From Amycolatopsis orientalis DSM 40040 = KCTC 9412 (GTDB lineage: Bacteria > Actinomycetota > Actinomycetes > Mycobacteriales > Pseudonocardiaceae), in NCBI RefSeq assembly GCF_000478275.1, contig NZ_ASJB01000070.1, positions 38,019 to 102,018 on the forward strand: a stretch of 64,000 nt of DNA, read 5' to 3'. This document shows, in pieces, positions 25,725 through 36,019 of this stretch. The first letter of the stretch is position 1. Each line of letters opens with the position of its first letter. Position numbers and translations under genes: made by a program. The notes under the pieces were generated by a model. The model was given only the letters and a program-made list of their open reading frames with translations. It was not told the origin of the DNA and searched no databases.

Positions 25725-26081
25725 ATGGGCATCGAACTGGGCATGATCACGATCGACTGCGCCGATCCGCGAGGGCTGGCGGCGTTCTGGACGAAGGCGC
25801 TCGGGGTGGAGGTGGACCAGGACTACGACGGCGAGTTCCTGATCCTGCGCCCCGCGGTGGGGAGCGCGCCGGTGTTCGCGTTCCAGCGGGTACCGGAGGA
25901 ACGCGCCGGCAAGAACCGGGTCCACATGGACTTCGGTACCGACGACATGGAGAAGGAGGTGGAGCGTCTGATCGGTTTGGGTGCCACGAAGCTGGACGTG
26001 CACGAGATGCCGGGGATGACCTGGACGGTGCTGGCCGATCCCGTGGGCAACGAGTTCTGCGTCGCCACCCATCAGGGCTGA
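25725..26081 (+). CDS. VOC family (glyoxalase-like) protein
   Basis: A 118-residue vicinal-oxygen-chelate fold protein. It begins with ITIDCADPRGLAAFWTKALG and ends with DPVGNEFCVA; VHMDFGTDDMEKEVERLIGL lies between. This is the single-domain type common in actinobacteria, often of unknown substrate. The Met chosen (25725) is the only one matching the family start. It precedes the dehydrogenase gene by 28 bases and may be cotranscribed. Confidence 0.85.
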   Translation: MGIELGMITIDCADPRGLAAFWTKALGVEVDQDYDGEFLILRPAVGSAPVFAFQRVPEERAGKNRVHMDFGTDDMEKEVERLIGLGATKLDVHEMPGMTWTVLADPVGNEFCVATHQG

Positions 26082-26109
26082 GCCGGGTCGCGATGGTCAG
26101 AATGGCGCT

Positions 26110-27012
26110 ATGACGGAGCGCGCCATCCTGCCCTGGTCCGACCTCGCACTGCCCGAGGGCCTGAGTGCCCGGCTGTACGACGGCACCGGCCCGCTGCCGG
26201 ACGGCGATCTCGGCGACGTCGAGTTCTACGTGCTGCCGTACGACTCCGGAGCGGAGCCGACGAAGCTGCTCGACAGGCTCCCGTCGCTGAAGCTCGTGCA
26301 GTCGCTTTCGGCCGGGGTGGAAAAGCTGCTCCCGCTGGTGCCGGCGGGGGTGAAGCTGGCCAACGGCCGTGGCCTGCACGACCTCAGCGTGGCCGAGCAC
26401 GCGCTCGCCCTGATCCACGCCGCTCAGCGGGATCTTCCGCGCTGGTTCGCGCAGCAGGCGGCGGGGTCGTGGGAGCGCGAGCACACGCGCTCGCTGGCCG
26501 ACAGCCGCGTCCTGCTGGTCGGGTACGGCTCGATCGGCCAGGCCATCGAGCGGCAGCTCCTCGCGGCCGAAGCGGTCGTGACCAGGGTTGCGAGCCGGGC
26601 ACGGCCCGCGGAGGCGGTGCACGGTGTCGGTGAACTGGCGGAGCTGCTGCCGTCCGCCGACATCGTGGTCCTGATCCTGCCCGAGACGCCGGCGACCATG
26701 GGGCTGCTCGGCGCCGCCGAACTCGCGGCACTGCCGGACGGTGCTCTGGTGGTGAACGTCGGGCGGGGCTCGGCGATCGACACCGCCGCGCTCACGGCGG
26801 AGACCGTCGCCGGGCGGTTGCGCGCGGCGCTGGACGTCGTCGAGCCGGAGCCGCTGCCCGCCGGGCATCCACTGTGGACGGCGCCCGGGGTGGTCATCAC
26901 GCCGCATATCGCTGGTGGGTCGGCGTCGTTCTACCCGCGCGCGAAACGGCTGGTCACCGAGCAGCTGCGCCGGTACGCCGCCGGGGAAGAGCCGCTGAAC
27001 GTGGTCTCCTGA
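26110..27012 (+). CDS. D-isomer-specific 2-hydroxyacid dehydrogenase
   Basis: A 300-residue NAD(P)-dependent dehydrogenase. The Rossmann motif is LLVGYGSIGQAIE (about residue 140). The catalytic Arg is in VNVGRGSAIDTAAL, the Glu in DVVEPEPLPAGHPLW and the His in VITPHIAGG. It is slightly shorter than phosphoglycerate dehydrogenase and lacks an ACT domain, so it is a glyoxylate/hydroxypyruvate reductase-like enzyme; the exact substrate is open. Its stop is followed at once by a short hairpin of family D. Confidence 0.88.
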   Translation: MTERAILPWSDLALPEGLSARLYDGTGPLPDGDLGDVEFYVLPYDSGAEPTKLLDRLPSLKLVQSLSAGVEKLLPLVPAGVKLANGRGLHDLSVAEHALALIHAAQRDLPRWFAQQAAGSWEREHTRSLADSRVLLVGYGSIGQAIERQLLAAEAVVTRVASRARPAEAVHGVGELAELLPSADIVVLILPETPATMGLLGAAELAALPDGALVVNVGRGSAIDTAALTAETVAGRLRAALDVVEPEPLPAGHPLWTAPGVVITPHIAGGSASFYPRAKRLVTEQLRRYAAGEEPLNVVS

Positions 27013-27015
27013 CCT

Positions 27016-27037
27016 CGCATTTCGTCCTCTGGATGCG
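27016..27037. terminator. Family D short hairpin with conserved loop
   Basis: CGCAT and ATGCG arms enclose a loop reading TTCGTCCTCTGG. It lies between the stops of two convergent genes. The identical 22-base element recurs at 40149-40170, and a close variant forms one arm at 50970. Confidence 0.6.
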
Positions 27038-27046
27038 GTTCGTCGG

Positions 27047-27982
27047 CTAGTGCCAGTGCGTGCGGTAGGCGAGCCAGGCACGCATGCCCGCGGCGAGACG
27101 GCGTTGTGCCGCGCGGACCCCGGTCGTCGCGGGTGGTTCCGGTAACCGGCAGGCACGTTCGGCGTGCCCAGCCAAGGCGACGCCGAACGCGGTGACCGCC
27201 CAGACCGGGATGCCGGTGAGCACGGGGCGCCGCCGCAGCAGGCGGTCGACGTCGGCGGGTTCGTGCCCGGCGTCGAGCAGGTACGGGACGAGCGCGACCA
27301 GGTCGAGCCAGCCCGCGCCCCTGGCCGGATAACGCCAGTTGGTGACGAGAACCCGGCCGCTGCCGGTCCGTACCAGGTATTCGGGCTGGATGTCGTTGTG
27401 CAGCAACGTGTCCCCGGCCGCCCAGGGATGCCAGGACGACTCCAGCTGGACGAGCCGGTCAAGATTGCGGACGGCCCAGCCGTCGAGGTCGTCCGGCGGC
27501 TCCTTCGCGAGTTCGTGCCAGCCGCGCAGGAGCGGTCCGAGATCGTCGAGGGCGTCCGGGACGTCGGGCAACGGGCACGGCGTGAGCGTGCGCCCGAGCG
27601 CGCCGAAGGTGGCCAGCACGGCGGAGAGGTCCGGCGATCCCGGGCGCAGGTTCGGCCGGGTCCCGTCGAAATCGGCGAACGCGAGCACCAGCCAGTCGCT
27701 GTCCACAAAGGACAGGAGTTGCGGGGTGGGCGCTTCCGCGGGCAGCTGCCGCGCGAGGGCGGCTTCCGTCCGGTAGCCGCCCGCACGCGGGCTGTTCGCG
27801 GGGATCGCCTTCAGGAAGATCCAGCGGCGACCACGTTCGAGTTCGAGCCTCGCGGCGACACCGCCGTCGAATTCCGGGGTCTGCCACAGCGTGCGGCGCA
27901 CCACCGACCCGAGCTCACGCTCCACGGCGTCACGCGTCGCCGACGGCAGGTCATGCCAGCCGAGGCGTGCGGAAACCGGCAA
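27047..27982 (-). CDS. APH-fold phosphotransferase-like protein, catalytic residues altered
   Basis: A 311-residue protein with the aminoglycoside phosphotransferase fold. The catalytic loop reads LLHNDIQPEYLV (about 194-205): the base Asp is present, but the Mg-binding Asn five residues later is Tyr. The metal-binding Asp of the usual IDW/VDW motif is Asn in VLVTNWRYPARGAGWLDLVA (about 214). The rest of the domain is intact (RWIFLKAIPANSP, LVLAFADFDGTRPNL). It may be a pseudokinase or use altered metal binding. It converges on the dehydrogenase gene. Confidence 0.75.
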   Translation of the reverse strand: MPVSARLGWHDLPSATRDAVERELGSVVRRTLWQTPEFDGGVAARLELERGRRWIFLKAIPANSPRAGGYRTEAALARQLPAEAPTPQLLSFVDSDWLVLAFADFDGTRPNLRPGSPDLSAVLATFGALGRTLTPCPLPDVPDALDDLGPLLRGWHELAKEPPDDLDGWAVRNLDRLVQLESSWHPWAAGDTLLHNDIQPEYLVRTGSGRVLVTNWRYPARGAGWLDLVALVPYLLDAGHEPADVDRLLRRRPVLTGIPVWAVTAFGVALAGHAERACRLPEPPATTGVRAAQRRLAAGMRAWLAYRTHWH

Positions 27983-28054
27983 CGCCCTACCACCCCCGCG
28001 ATCTCTCAGAGAGGATCGACTCTACCGAAATCCACCCTTTCGGGTGACAAGCGG

Positions 28055-29023
28055 TCAGGTCGGGACGGGCTTCACGTACCCGGCCCAGCGCTGATGCTCG
28101 CTGAACCCGACCCGTTCGTAGACACCGAGGGCGCGGTGGGTGTTGTCCTGGTCGACGTTGAGGGAGGCCCGCTGGAAGCCCTTGGCCTTCGCTTTGACGA
28201 GCGTGTGCCCGAGCAGCGCGCCCGCGATCCCGCGGCCGCGGAGGCCCGCGTCGGTCGCGACGTGGCTGACGTACAGGTCCTTCACGCCCGTGGCGGCCTC
28301 ATCGGAGGCGAAGAAGGCGCTCAGCACCATCGCGACCACCTTGTCCCTGTCCGGGCTCAGCAGCAGGAACGAAAGGTCCGGCTGGAAGTCCTTGGCGCCG
28401 ACCACGAGATGCCGCCAAGCCTCCGGGGACTGTGCCGTACTCCCCCAGTGGTCCGCGAACGTCTCGTTGCGGGACCGCAGCGTGAGCTCCTCGTACTTGT
28501 CCTCGTACGTGACGAGCGGGAACTCTTCGGGCAGCGGTTCGACCGGCGGGATCGACGCGAGGTCGGCACGCATGTCGACGAACCACCGGGCGTGCTCGTA
28601 TCCGGAGGCCACGAGCACGCCCGAGAGCCAGCGTTGCTTGGTGTTGGCGGCGGCGTGCAGTTCCAGCGGCGCGTCCGGGAAGGACTTCGCGTGGATCCGC
28701 TTGCCCGCCTCCTCGAACCAGCCGGTGAGACGCGCGGCGATCGCGTCGTCGCGGTAACCGGGATGGACGAGCGTCTCGACCCGCACCATATGCGCCGGAT
28801 TCGCCGCGTCACGCCGCCTGAGCAGACCGTAGGCGACCAGCGTGCCGCCGTCCCAGGCGCTGATGGTCGCGGTGGGCAGGTCGACGTTGGGCGAAGAGAT
28901 CTCTTCGGCGAGGTCCTCCGCGCTGTAGTGCTCGTCGATCGGCTCGACGCGCTCCGCTTCGGCGAAGGTCTCCGCCAGGCGCGGCATATCGTCCATGGTC
29001 AGCGGCCGCCAGGTCAGGCTCAT
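28055..29023 (-). CDS. GNAT acetyltransferase with two tandem domains
   Basis: A 322-residue protein with two GNAT folds, as in mycothiol synthase-like proteins. The N-terminal domain (SLTWRPLTMDDMPRLAETFA) is probably degenerate. The C-terminal domain has a complete acetyl-CoA site (TDAGLRGRGIAGALLGHTLV) followed by NVDQDNTHRALGVYERVGF. The ATG at 29023 begins MSLTWRPL; an upstream ATG at 29065 is also in frame, but neither has a good ribosome site. It is divergent from yaaA. Substrate unknown. Confidence 0.82.
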   Translation of the reverse strand: MSLTWRPLTMDDMPRLAETFAEAERVEPIDEHYSAEDLAEEISSPNVDLPTATISAWDGGTLVAYGLLRRRDAANPAHMVRVETLVHPGYRDDAIAARLTGWFEEAGKRIHAKSFPDAPLELHAAANTKQRWLSGVLVASGYEHARWFVDMRADLASIPPVEPLPEEFPLVTYEDKYEELTLRSRNETFADHWGSTAQSPEAWRHLVVGAKDFQPDLSFLLLSPDRDKVVAMVLSAFFASDEAATGVKDLYVSHVATDAGLRGRGIAGALLGHTLVKAKAKGFQRASLNVDQDNTHRALGVYERVGFSEHQRWAGYVKPVPT

Positions 29024-29079
29024 GCGGAGGAGGCTAAGCCCGCGCCTCCGGGTGACGCACTCCATTTAGTTACGCTTCC

Positions 29080-29838
29080 GTGGTGCTCGTGCTGCTCCCC
29101 CCTTCCGAAACCAAGGCCGCCGGCGGCACCGGCGCGCCGCTGGACCTCGGCGCGCTGTCGTTCCCGGAACTGAACCCGACCAGGGCGAAGCTGGCCGACG
29201 CGCTGGCCGATCTGGCGGGCGACGTCCCCGCCAGCATCACCGCGCTCGGCATCACGCCGCGGCAGGCCGACGAGGTGGCCCGCAACGCCGACCTGTGGTC
29301 CTCGCCCACGATGCCCGCGCTGCGCCGCTACACCGGGGTGCTCTACGACGCGCTCGACGTCAAATCGTTCACCAAGGCGACCCTGGCGAAGGCCGAGAAC
29401 CGCCTCGCCGTCGCGTCGGCGCTCTTCGGTGTGGTCGCGGCGACCGACCCGATCCCCGCGTACCGGCTCTCCGGCGGGAACGCGCTGCCGTCGCTCGGGA
29501 CCGTCCGCAGTGTCTGGAAGCCGGTGCTCGAACCGGTGCTCCAGGGAATCGAGGGGCTGGTCGTCGACCTGCGCTCCGGGACCTACTCGGCGCTCGCGAA
29601 GCTCCGGCCGGACGCGGTGACCGTCCGCGTCGTGACCGAGGACGCGAAGGGCAACCGGACCACGGTGAGTCACTTCAACAAGGCGTACAAGGGAAGACTG
29701 GCCGCCGAACTGGTGAAGTCCCGCAGCGAGCCGTCCACTGTGGAGCAGCTGATCCGGGTGCTGTCGAAGGCGGGCCTCGACGTCGAGCGCACCGGCGACC
29801 ACAGTCTGGAGCTGCTCACCGGGGACGGAGTGCATTAG
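29080..29838 (+). CDS. yaaA: Peroxide stress protein YaaA (UPF0246)
   Basis: A 252-residue member of the YaaA family, which in E. coli limits intracellular iron and DNA damage during peroxide stress. Family signatures are LVLLPPSETKAAGG at the start, YTGVLYDALDVKSF and RSGTYSALAKLRP. GTG start with a -10-like TTTAGT nine bases upstream (29065-29070), so the mRNA may be leaderless or nearly so. Monocistronic. Confidence 0.9.
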   Translation: MVLVLLPPSETKAAGGTGAPLDLGALSFPELNPTRAKLADALADLAGDVPASITALGITPRQADEVARNADLWSSPTMPALRRYTGVLYDALDVKSFTKATLAKAENRLAVASALFGVVAATDPIPAYRLSGGNALPSLGTVRSVWKPVLEPVLQGIEGLVVDLRSGTYSALAKLRPDAVTVRVVTEDAKGNRTTVSHFNKAYKGRLAAELVKSRSEPSTVEQLIRVLSKAGLDVERTGDHSLELLTGDGVH

Positions 29839-29925
29839 TTCCGTACCCCTACGGGCTTCTTCCTCGGTTGTTCCGCGAGGCGTACCTGCGGAAAGTGATT
29901 TCCAGCCATCTGGAAAGGAACAACC

Positions 29926-31377
29926 GTGAACAGAAGACAACGGCTTCTGGGGATCGCCACCGCCACCCTCGGCTGCCTCTCGGTCCTCCTGCCCGCGCCC
30001 GCGGCCGCCGCGCCCCTGACCGCCGTCACCCCGACGGATCAAGCGGTCGTCCCCGGCGGACTGCATACGAACTCCATCGGCGGCACCCCCGCCTCCGTCA
30101 GGGACTACCCGTTCATCATCGCGGGTCTTCGCGAAGGCGGGACGAGGCCGCAGGGACAGACCTGCACCGGTTCGGTCGTCGCGCCGCGCAAGATCCTGAT
30201 CGCCGCGCACTGCAAGGCCGCGTCCGGGGAGAAGAGTTTCCTTTACGGACTGGACGATCTCAACGCCGGTGGCGGGACGAGGGTCGGCGTCGTCAGCTAC
30301 GACACCCACCCGAAGTACGTCAACTTCGACCAGGGTTACGACGTCGCGGTGGTCACCACGGACGCCGATATCCCGGTGCCGGGCGGCCAGTACGCGAAGG
30401 TCGCGACGTCGGCCGACACGGAGCTGAACAAGCCGGGCAAGTCCGGACTGGGACTCGGCTACGGCAAGAAGGACTTCAACGACGACACCCGCAACGTCGA
30501 ACTGCACAAGTTCACCCTGCCGATCGTGCAGGGCAGCAACTGCAGCGGTGTCGGCGCGGGCTTCCAGGAAGCCACGATGATCTGCAGTGGCTACAGCGAC
30601 GGCCACGTCACGATCCTGCCGGGCGACAGCGGCGGGCCGCTCATCGTGGACGGAAAGGTCGTCGGCGTCGCGTCGTGGAGCCGCAGCGACTTCAAGTGGT
30701 ACAGCGTGTACGGCAGGCTCAACAACGACATGGGCGACTGGGTCAAGCAGCAGATCGGTGAGCCGCAGAACCCGGAGAAGTTCTCCCTCGCCGTGACGCC
30801 GTCCTCGCTGAAGGTCGAGCCGGGCAAGTACGTTTCGGCCACGGTGACCAGCAAGCCCGGCAAGAACGGCGCGGAAAAGGTCGAGCTGAGCGCGTCCGGT
30901 CTTCCGGAGGGCGCGACGGCGACCTTCCAGCCCACGTCCATCAACTCGGGCGAGTCGGCCAAGGTGAGCATCGAGGTGCCCGCCGGGACGGCCGAAAAGG
31001 ACTACACGGTCACGATCTCGGGTAAGGGCACCGCCGACACCGCGACCACGAACCTGACGCTGACCGTCGGCGCCGGCGGGCCTCAGCCCGGTGAACTCAA
31101 GGTGAGCCTGAGCCCCACCAGCGGGACCTCCCAGCCCGGCTTCTTCAGCAACGTCACCGTTTCCGCCACTGGCGGCACGGGCACGATCAAACTGTCGGCG
31201 TCCGGGCAGGGCCTTCCGTTCGCCCCGTTCTTCAACCCACAGACGATCTCGAGCGGTGGTAGCTCGACCATGCAGGTGGTCGCGCCCTTCCAGCGCGGCA
31301 CCTACCCGGTGACCGTCACCGCGACGGACTCTGCGGGCAAGACCTCCAGTGCCGTCTACACCCTCACCGTCCAGTAG
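29926..31377 (+). CDS. Secreted trypsin-like serine protease with two C-terminal Ig-like domains
   Basis: A 483-residue secreted protease. Signal peptide (RRQRLLGIATATLGCLSVLL, ending near PAAAAP). The S1 domain has the triad His in LIAAHCKA, Asp in YDVAVVTTD and Ser in PGDSGGPLIVDG. After about residue 285 come two beta-sandwich repeats (FSLAVTPSSLKVEPGKYVSA and LKVSLSPTSGTSQPGFFSNV) typical of adhesion or stalk domains. A small hairpin (29899-29905 with 29910-29916) partly covers the ribosome site AAGGA before the GTG start. It ends five bases before a perfect 57-base palindrome. Confidence 0.9.
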   Translation: MNRRQRLLGIATATLGCLSVLLPAPAAAAPLTAVTPTDQAVVPGGLHTNSIGGTPASVRDYPFIIAGLREGGTRPQGQTCTGSVVAPRKILIAAHCKAASGEKSFLYGLDDLNAGGGTRVGVVSYDTHPKYVNFDQGYDVAVVTTDADIPVPGGQYAKVATSADTELNKPGKSGLGLGYGKKDFNDDTRNVELHKFTLPIVQGSNCSGVGAGFQEATMICSGYSDGHVTILPGDSGGPLIVDGKVVGVASWSRSDFKWYSVYGRLNNDMGDWVKQQIGEPQNPEKFSLAVTPSSLKVEPGKYVSATVTSKPGKNGAEKVELSASGLPEGATATFQPTSINSGESAKVSIEVPAGTAEKDYTVTISGKGTADTATTNLTLTVGAGGPQPGELKVSLSPTSGTSQPGFFSNVTVSATGGTGTIKLSASGQGLPFAPFFNPQTISSGGSSTMQVVAPFQRGTYPVTVTATDSAGKTSSAVYTLTVQ

Positions 31378-31382
31378 CACGC

Positions 31383-31439
31383 GTGTCATAAGGGGTCCCC
31401 ATAGGACGAATTTCGTCCTATGGGGACCCCTTATGACAC
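31383..31439. terminator. Family C perfect 57-base palindrome between convergent genes
   Basis: Arms 31383-31410 and 31412-31439 pair perfectly around one T. It follows the protease stop by five bases, and its right arm contains the TAA stop of the convergent flavoprotein gene (31431-31433). The sequence is shared with 9959-10013. Confidence 0.82.
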
Positions 31440-32963
31440 TCCGGACGGCGAAAGCACCGCCATGGCGGCATTGTGCCCAGGGATACCGGAGACACCGCCG
31501 CCCCGCACGGCCCCGGCGCCGCAGAGCAGCACCCGCTCGTGTGCCGTCTCGACACCCCACCGCCCCACCTGCGCGGCATCGGCCGCGTAAGGCCACGACA
31601 GATCGCGATGGAAGATGTGTCCCGCGGGCAGGCCCAGTTCGGCTTCGAGGTCCAAGGGCGTCTTCGCCTCGACGCACAACCGCCCGTCCGGTGCGCGCAG
31701 CACGCAGTCTTCGATCGGCTCGGCCAGCACACTGTCCAAAGAGGACAACGTCGCCCGTAGCGCCTCCTCGCGCGCGGCGTCGCCACGGCCCTCGAACAAC
31801 CGCGCGGGCATGTGCAGCCCGAACAGCGTCAGCGTCTGCACGCCGGCGGAGCGTTCGGCCGGACCGAGGATCGACGGGTCGGTCAGCGAGTGGCAGTAGA
31901 TCTCACACGGTGGCAGCGACGGGATCCTGCCCGCGGCGGCCTCGGCGTACGCCGTCGCCAGCTGCTCATAGCCTTCGTTGACGTGGAAGGTGCCCCCGAA
32001 CGCCTCGCGCGGGTCGACACCCGGATCACGCAGCCGCGGCAGCCGCGACAGCACCATGTTCACCTTGAGCTGCGCGCCTTCCGGCGCCTCCGGCGGCTCC
32101 TCCCCCAGCAACCGCGCGAGCGTCCGCGGCGCGACGTTCGCCAGCACGTGCCCGCCGCGCACGCCGCGTTCTTCGTCACCGAGCCGATAGCGCACCGAGC
32201 CGTCCGGATCGAGGGACAGCACCTCGGCGCCGGTCACCAGCCGGGCCCCGGCGGCGCGCGCGGCGGACACGAGCGCACCGGTCACCGCGCCCATCCCGCC
32301 GACCGGGACGTCCCAGTCGCCGGTCCCGTTGCCGATCACGTGGTACAGCAGGCAAAGGTTCTGCCGGAAATCCCCGGCGTCGGCGAAGGTCCCGATCAGG
32401 GCGTCGGTCAGGACGACGCCGCGGACGGTGTCGTCGCCGAACATCCCGGTGAGCGTTTCCGCGATCGGCCGTTCGAACAGCGCGTCCCAGGCGGCCGGCT
32501 CGATGCCCGAACGCAGTTCCTCCCTGGAGAGCAGCGGTTCGGTCAACGTCGGGAAGGTCCGCTCGGCGACCCCGGCGGTCATCGCGTAGAACCGTTGCCA
32601 CGCCTCGAAGTCCTTTGTGGACCCGGTGAGCTCGGAGAACGACGCCGCCGTCCGGCCGTCGTCGCCCGTGTCGACAAGGAGACCTCCGTCGCCGACAGGC
32701 GTGTAGGACGACATCCGCCGCCGTCGCAGCTCCAACTTGAGGCCGAGGTCCGCGATGATCTTGCGCGGCAGCAGGCTCACCAGGTACGAGTACCGCGAAA
32801 GCCGGACGTCGACGCCGGGGAAGGCGCGGAACGAGACCGCGGCCCCGCCGACCTCGTCGCGGCGTTCCAGCACCAGCACCGAGCGGCCCGCCCTGGCCAG
32901 ATAGGCGGCCGCCACCAGGCCGTTGTGCCCGCCACCGACGACCACGGCGTCGTAGGACTCCAT
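31431..32963 (-). CDS. Phytoene-desaturase-like FAD-dependent oxidoreductase
   Basis: A 510-residue flavoprotein of the carotenoid desaturase/isomerase (CrtI-like) family. FAD site at the N-terminus: YDAVVVGGGHNGLVAAAYLA followed by VLVLERRDEVGGAAVS. The C-terminus has LLCGAGAVRGGGVSGIPGHN, the second FAD contact. No phytoene synthase or cyclase gene is nearby, and the long-chain hydrocarbon assignment is not secure; many actinobacteria carry such orphan members. The TAA stop is provided by the flanking palindrome. Confidence 0.82.
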   Translation of the reverse strand: MESYDAVVVGGGHNGLVAAAYLARAGRSVLVLERRDEVGGAAVSFRAFPGVDVRLSRYSYLVSLLPRKIIADLGLKLELRRRRMSSYTPVGDGGLLVDTGDDGRTAASFSELTGSTKDFEAWQRFYAMTAGVAERTFPTLTEPLLSREELRSGIEPAAWDALFERPIAETLTGMFGDDTVRGVVLTDALIGTFADAGDFRQNLCLLYHVIGNGTGDWDVPVGGMGAVTGALVSAARAAGARLVTGAEVLSLDPDGSVRYRLGDEERGVRGGHVLANVAPRTLARLLGEEPPEAPEGAQLKVNMVLSRLPRLRDPGVDPREAFGGTFHVNEGYEQLATAYAEAAAGRIPSLPPCEIYCHSLTDPSILGPAERSAGVQTLTLFGLHMPARLFEGRGDAAREEALRATLSSLDSVLAEPIEDCVLRAPDGRLCVEAKTPLDLEAELGLPAGHIFHRDLSWPYAADAAQVGRWGVETAHERVLLCGAGAVRGGGVSGIPGHNAAMAVLSPSGVS

Positions 32964-33038
32964 CCGGTTCCTCCCGATCCACGAAACGACAGTGCGCCGC
33001 GGTCATCGTGACCGCGGCGCGCCGCCGTTCGCAAGGAC

Positions 33039-34585
<1,547 letters not shown>

Positions 34586-34586
<1 letters not shown>

Positions 34587-35749
34587 CAGAGACCCGCCAC
34601 GTTCAGCAGCTTGTTGGTCGAACCGGAACCCGGGCTGGTCACGACACCGTTGGTGGCGGCGTTGGCCAGGCCGGTCGCGACGGCGGACGGGGTCGCCGAC
34701 GGGTGCGAGGTCAGGTAGATCGCGGCCGCGCCGGCGACATGCGGCGTCGCCATCGAGGTGCCGCTCATCTGCTGGGTGCCACCGCCGTTGCGCAGCGAGG
34801 TGATGCCGGTCCCCGGCGCGAAGATGTCGGTGCAGCTGCCGTAGTTCGAGAACGAGGACCGGCGGTCGTCGCTCTGGGTGGCGTTGACGGTGATGGCCTC
34901 ACGCACCCGGGCCGGGCTGGTGGAGCAGGCGTCCGTGTTGGAATTCCCCGAGGCCACCGTGTTGGTGATGCCTGCCGAGACGGCGCGGCGCACGGCGGCG
35001 TCCACCCCGGAGTCGGCCGGTCCGCCCAGGCTCATGGTGAGCACCGACGGGCCCTTGGCGTTCTTCACCACCCAGTCGATCCCGCTGATGATCTGCGAGT
35101 ACTGGCCGCTGCCCTGGCAGTTCAGCACGCGGACCGAGACGATCTTGACGCCCTTGGCCACGCCGTAGGTGGCACTGCCGACGGTTCCGGCGACGTGCGT
35201 GCCGTGACCCTGGCAGTCACGGGCGTCGCTGTCGTTGTCGATGAAGTCGTAACCGCTGGTCGCGCGGCCGCCGAACTCGGTCTGGCGGTAGTCGACGCCG
35301 GTGTCGAGGACGTAGACCGTGGCCCCGGCACCGTCGTTCGGGTAGGTGTACTTCCTGTCCAGCGGCAGATTCTTCTGGTCGATCCGGTCGAGACCCCAGG
35401 TCGGGTCGGTCTGGGTGCCGGTCATGTGGGCGACCGCGTCCTGCTGGACGAAGTCGACCCGGGGGTCGGCGGCGAGCCGTTTGGCCTGCGCCTCGGTCAT
35501 CTTGGCCGAGAAGCCGTTCAGCGCGGCGGTGTAGGTCGCCTTCACCTGACCGCCGTACTGGGCCGCGAGGCCGGCGTCGCCGCTCTTCAGCGAGACGATG
35601 TACCCGTCCGTGACCGCGCCCGGCACGCCTGCGCCGCGGATCTGCCCCTCGGCGGCCGTGGCCGGTCCGGCGAAAGCCACGGAAGCCGCGACGGCGGCCC
35701 CGGTGAGCACCGCGCCCGCGATCCGGTGACGTCGAAGTTCTCCACGCAT
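34586..35749 (-). CDS. Secreted subtilase (proteinase K-like), first of tandem pair
   Basis: A 387-residue S8 protease. Signal peptide (AGAVLTGAAVAASVAFAGPA), I9 propeptide (GYIVSLKSGDAGLAAQYGGQ), then the catalytic domain with Asp in VYVLDTGVDY, His in QGHGTHVAGT and Ser in MSGTSMATPHVAG. The conserved Asn is in TVASGNSNTD. It has no P-domain. The ATG at 35749 is chosen because GGAG lies eight bases upstream and it opens the signal peptide. It is cotranscribed with the downstream paralogue, and a motif in its 5-prime region is repeated before the divergent LAL regulator gene. Confidence 0.92.
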
Positions 35750-35760
35750 TTCCTGAGCTC

Positions 35761-35999
35761 CGTTCACTCGAACAGGTGGTTCGCACCGGCAAGGGTCCGG
35801 GCCGGCGCCGTGACGAGCAGTCACTGTGGAATCACTTTCGGGTGGCGGGACCTGCGCGAACAAGCGAGGCAACGGTCCGTAGGACTACGTATCTAATAGG
35901 GATTTCCCCCGTCCCTACGAAAGTTCCGTGACCGTCCGAGCGGGTTCCGTGAGCACTGAGCACGCGCTTAAGCTGCGTTCACTCGAACGGTGTGGTTCG
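35761..35999. promoter_or_regulatory. Repeated GTTC-N4-GAAC motif in protease/regulator intergenic region
   Basis: An identical 13-mer, CGTTCACTCGAAC, lies at 35761-35773 (12 bases before the protease ATG) and at 35976-35988 (32 bases before the LuxR-type gene). Each is followed by TGGTTCG within ten bases. The core GTTC-ACTC-GAAC is an inverted repeat. The region between is AT-richer (TATCTAAT near 35890) and should hold both promoters. A shared regulator is likely. Confidence 0.6.
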
Positions 36000-36019
36000 T
36001 GAAGCGGGGGTGACCCGGC

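Noticed and set aside
29020..31677. An 885-codon antisense open frame across yaaA and the trypsin-like protease
   Set aside because: It covers several well-supported genes on the other strand and has no recognisable motif or start signal.
31431..32963. Carotenoid biosynthesis cluster
   Set aside because: Only one CrtI-like flavoprotein is present; no phytoene synthase, GGPP synthase or cyclase is nearby.
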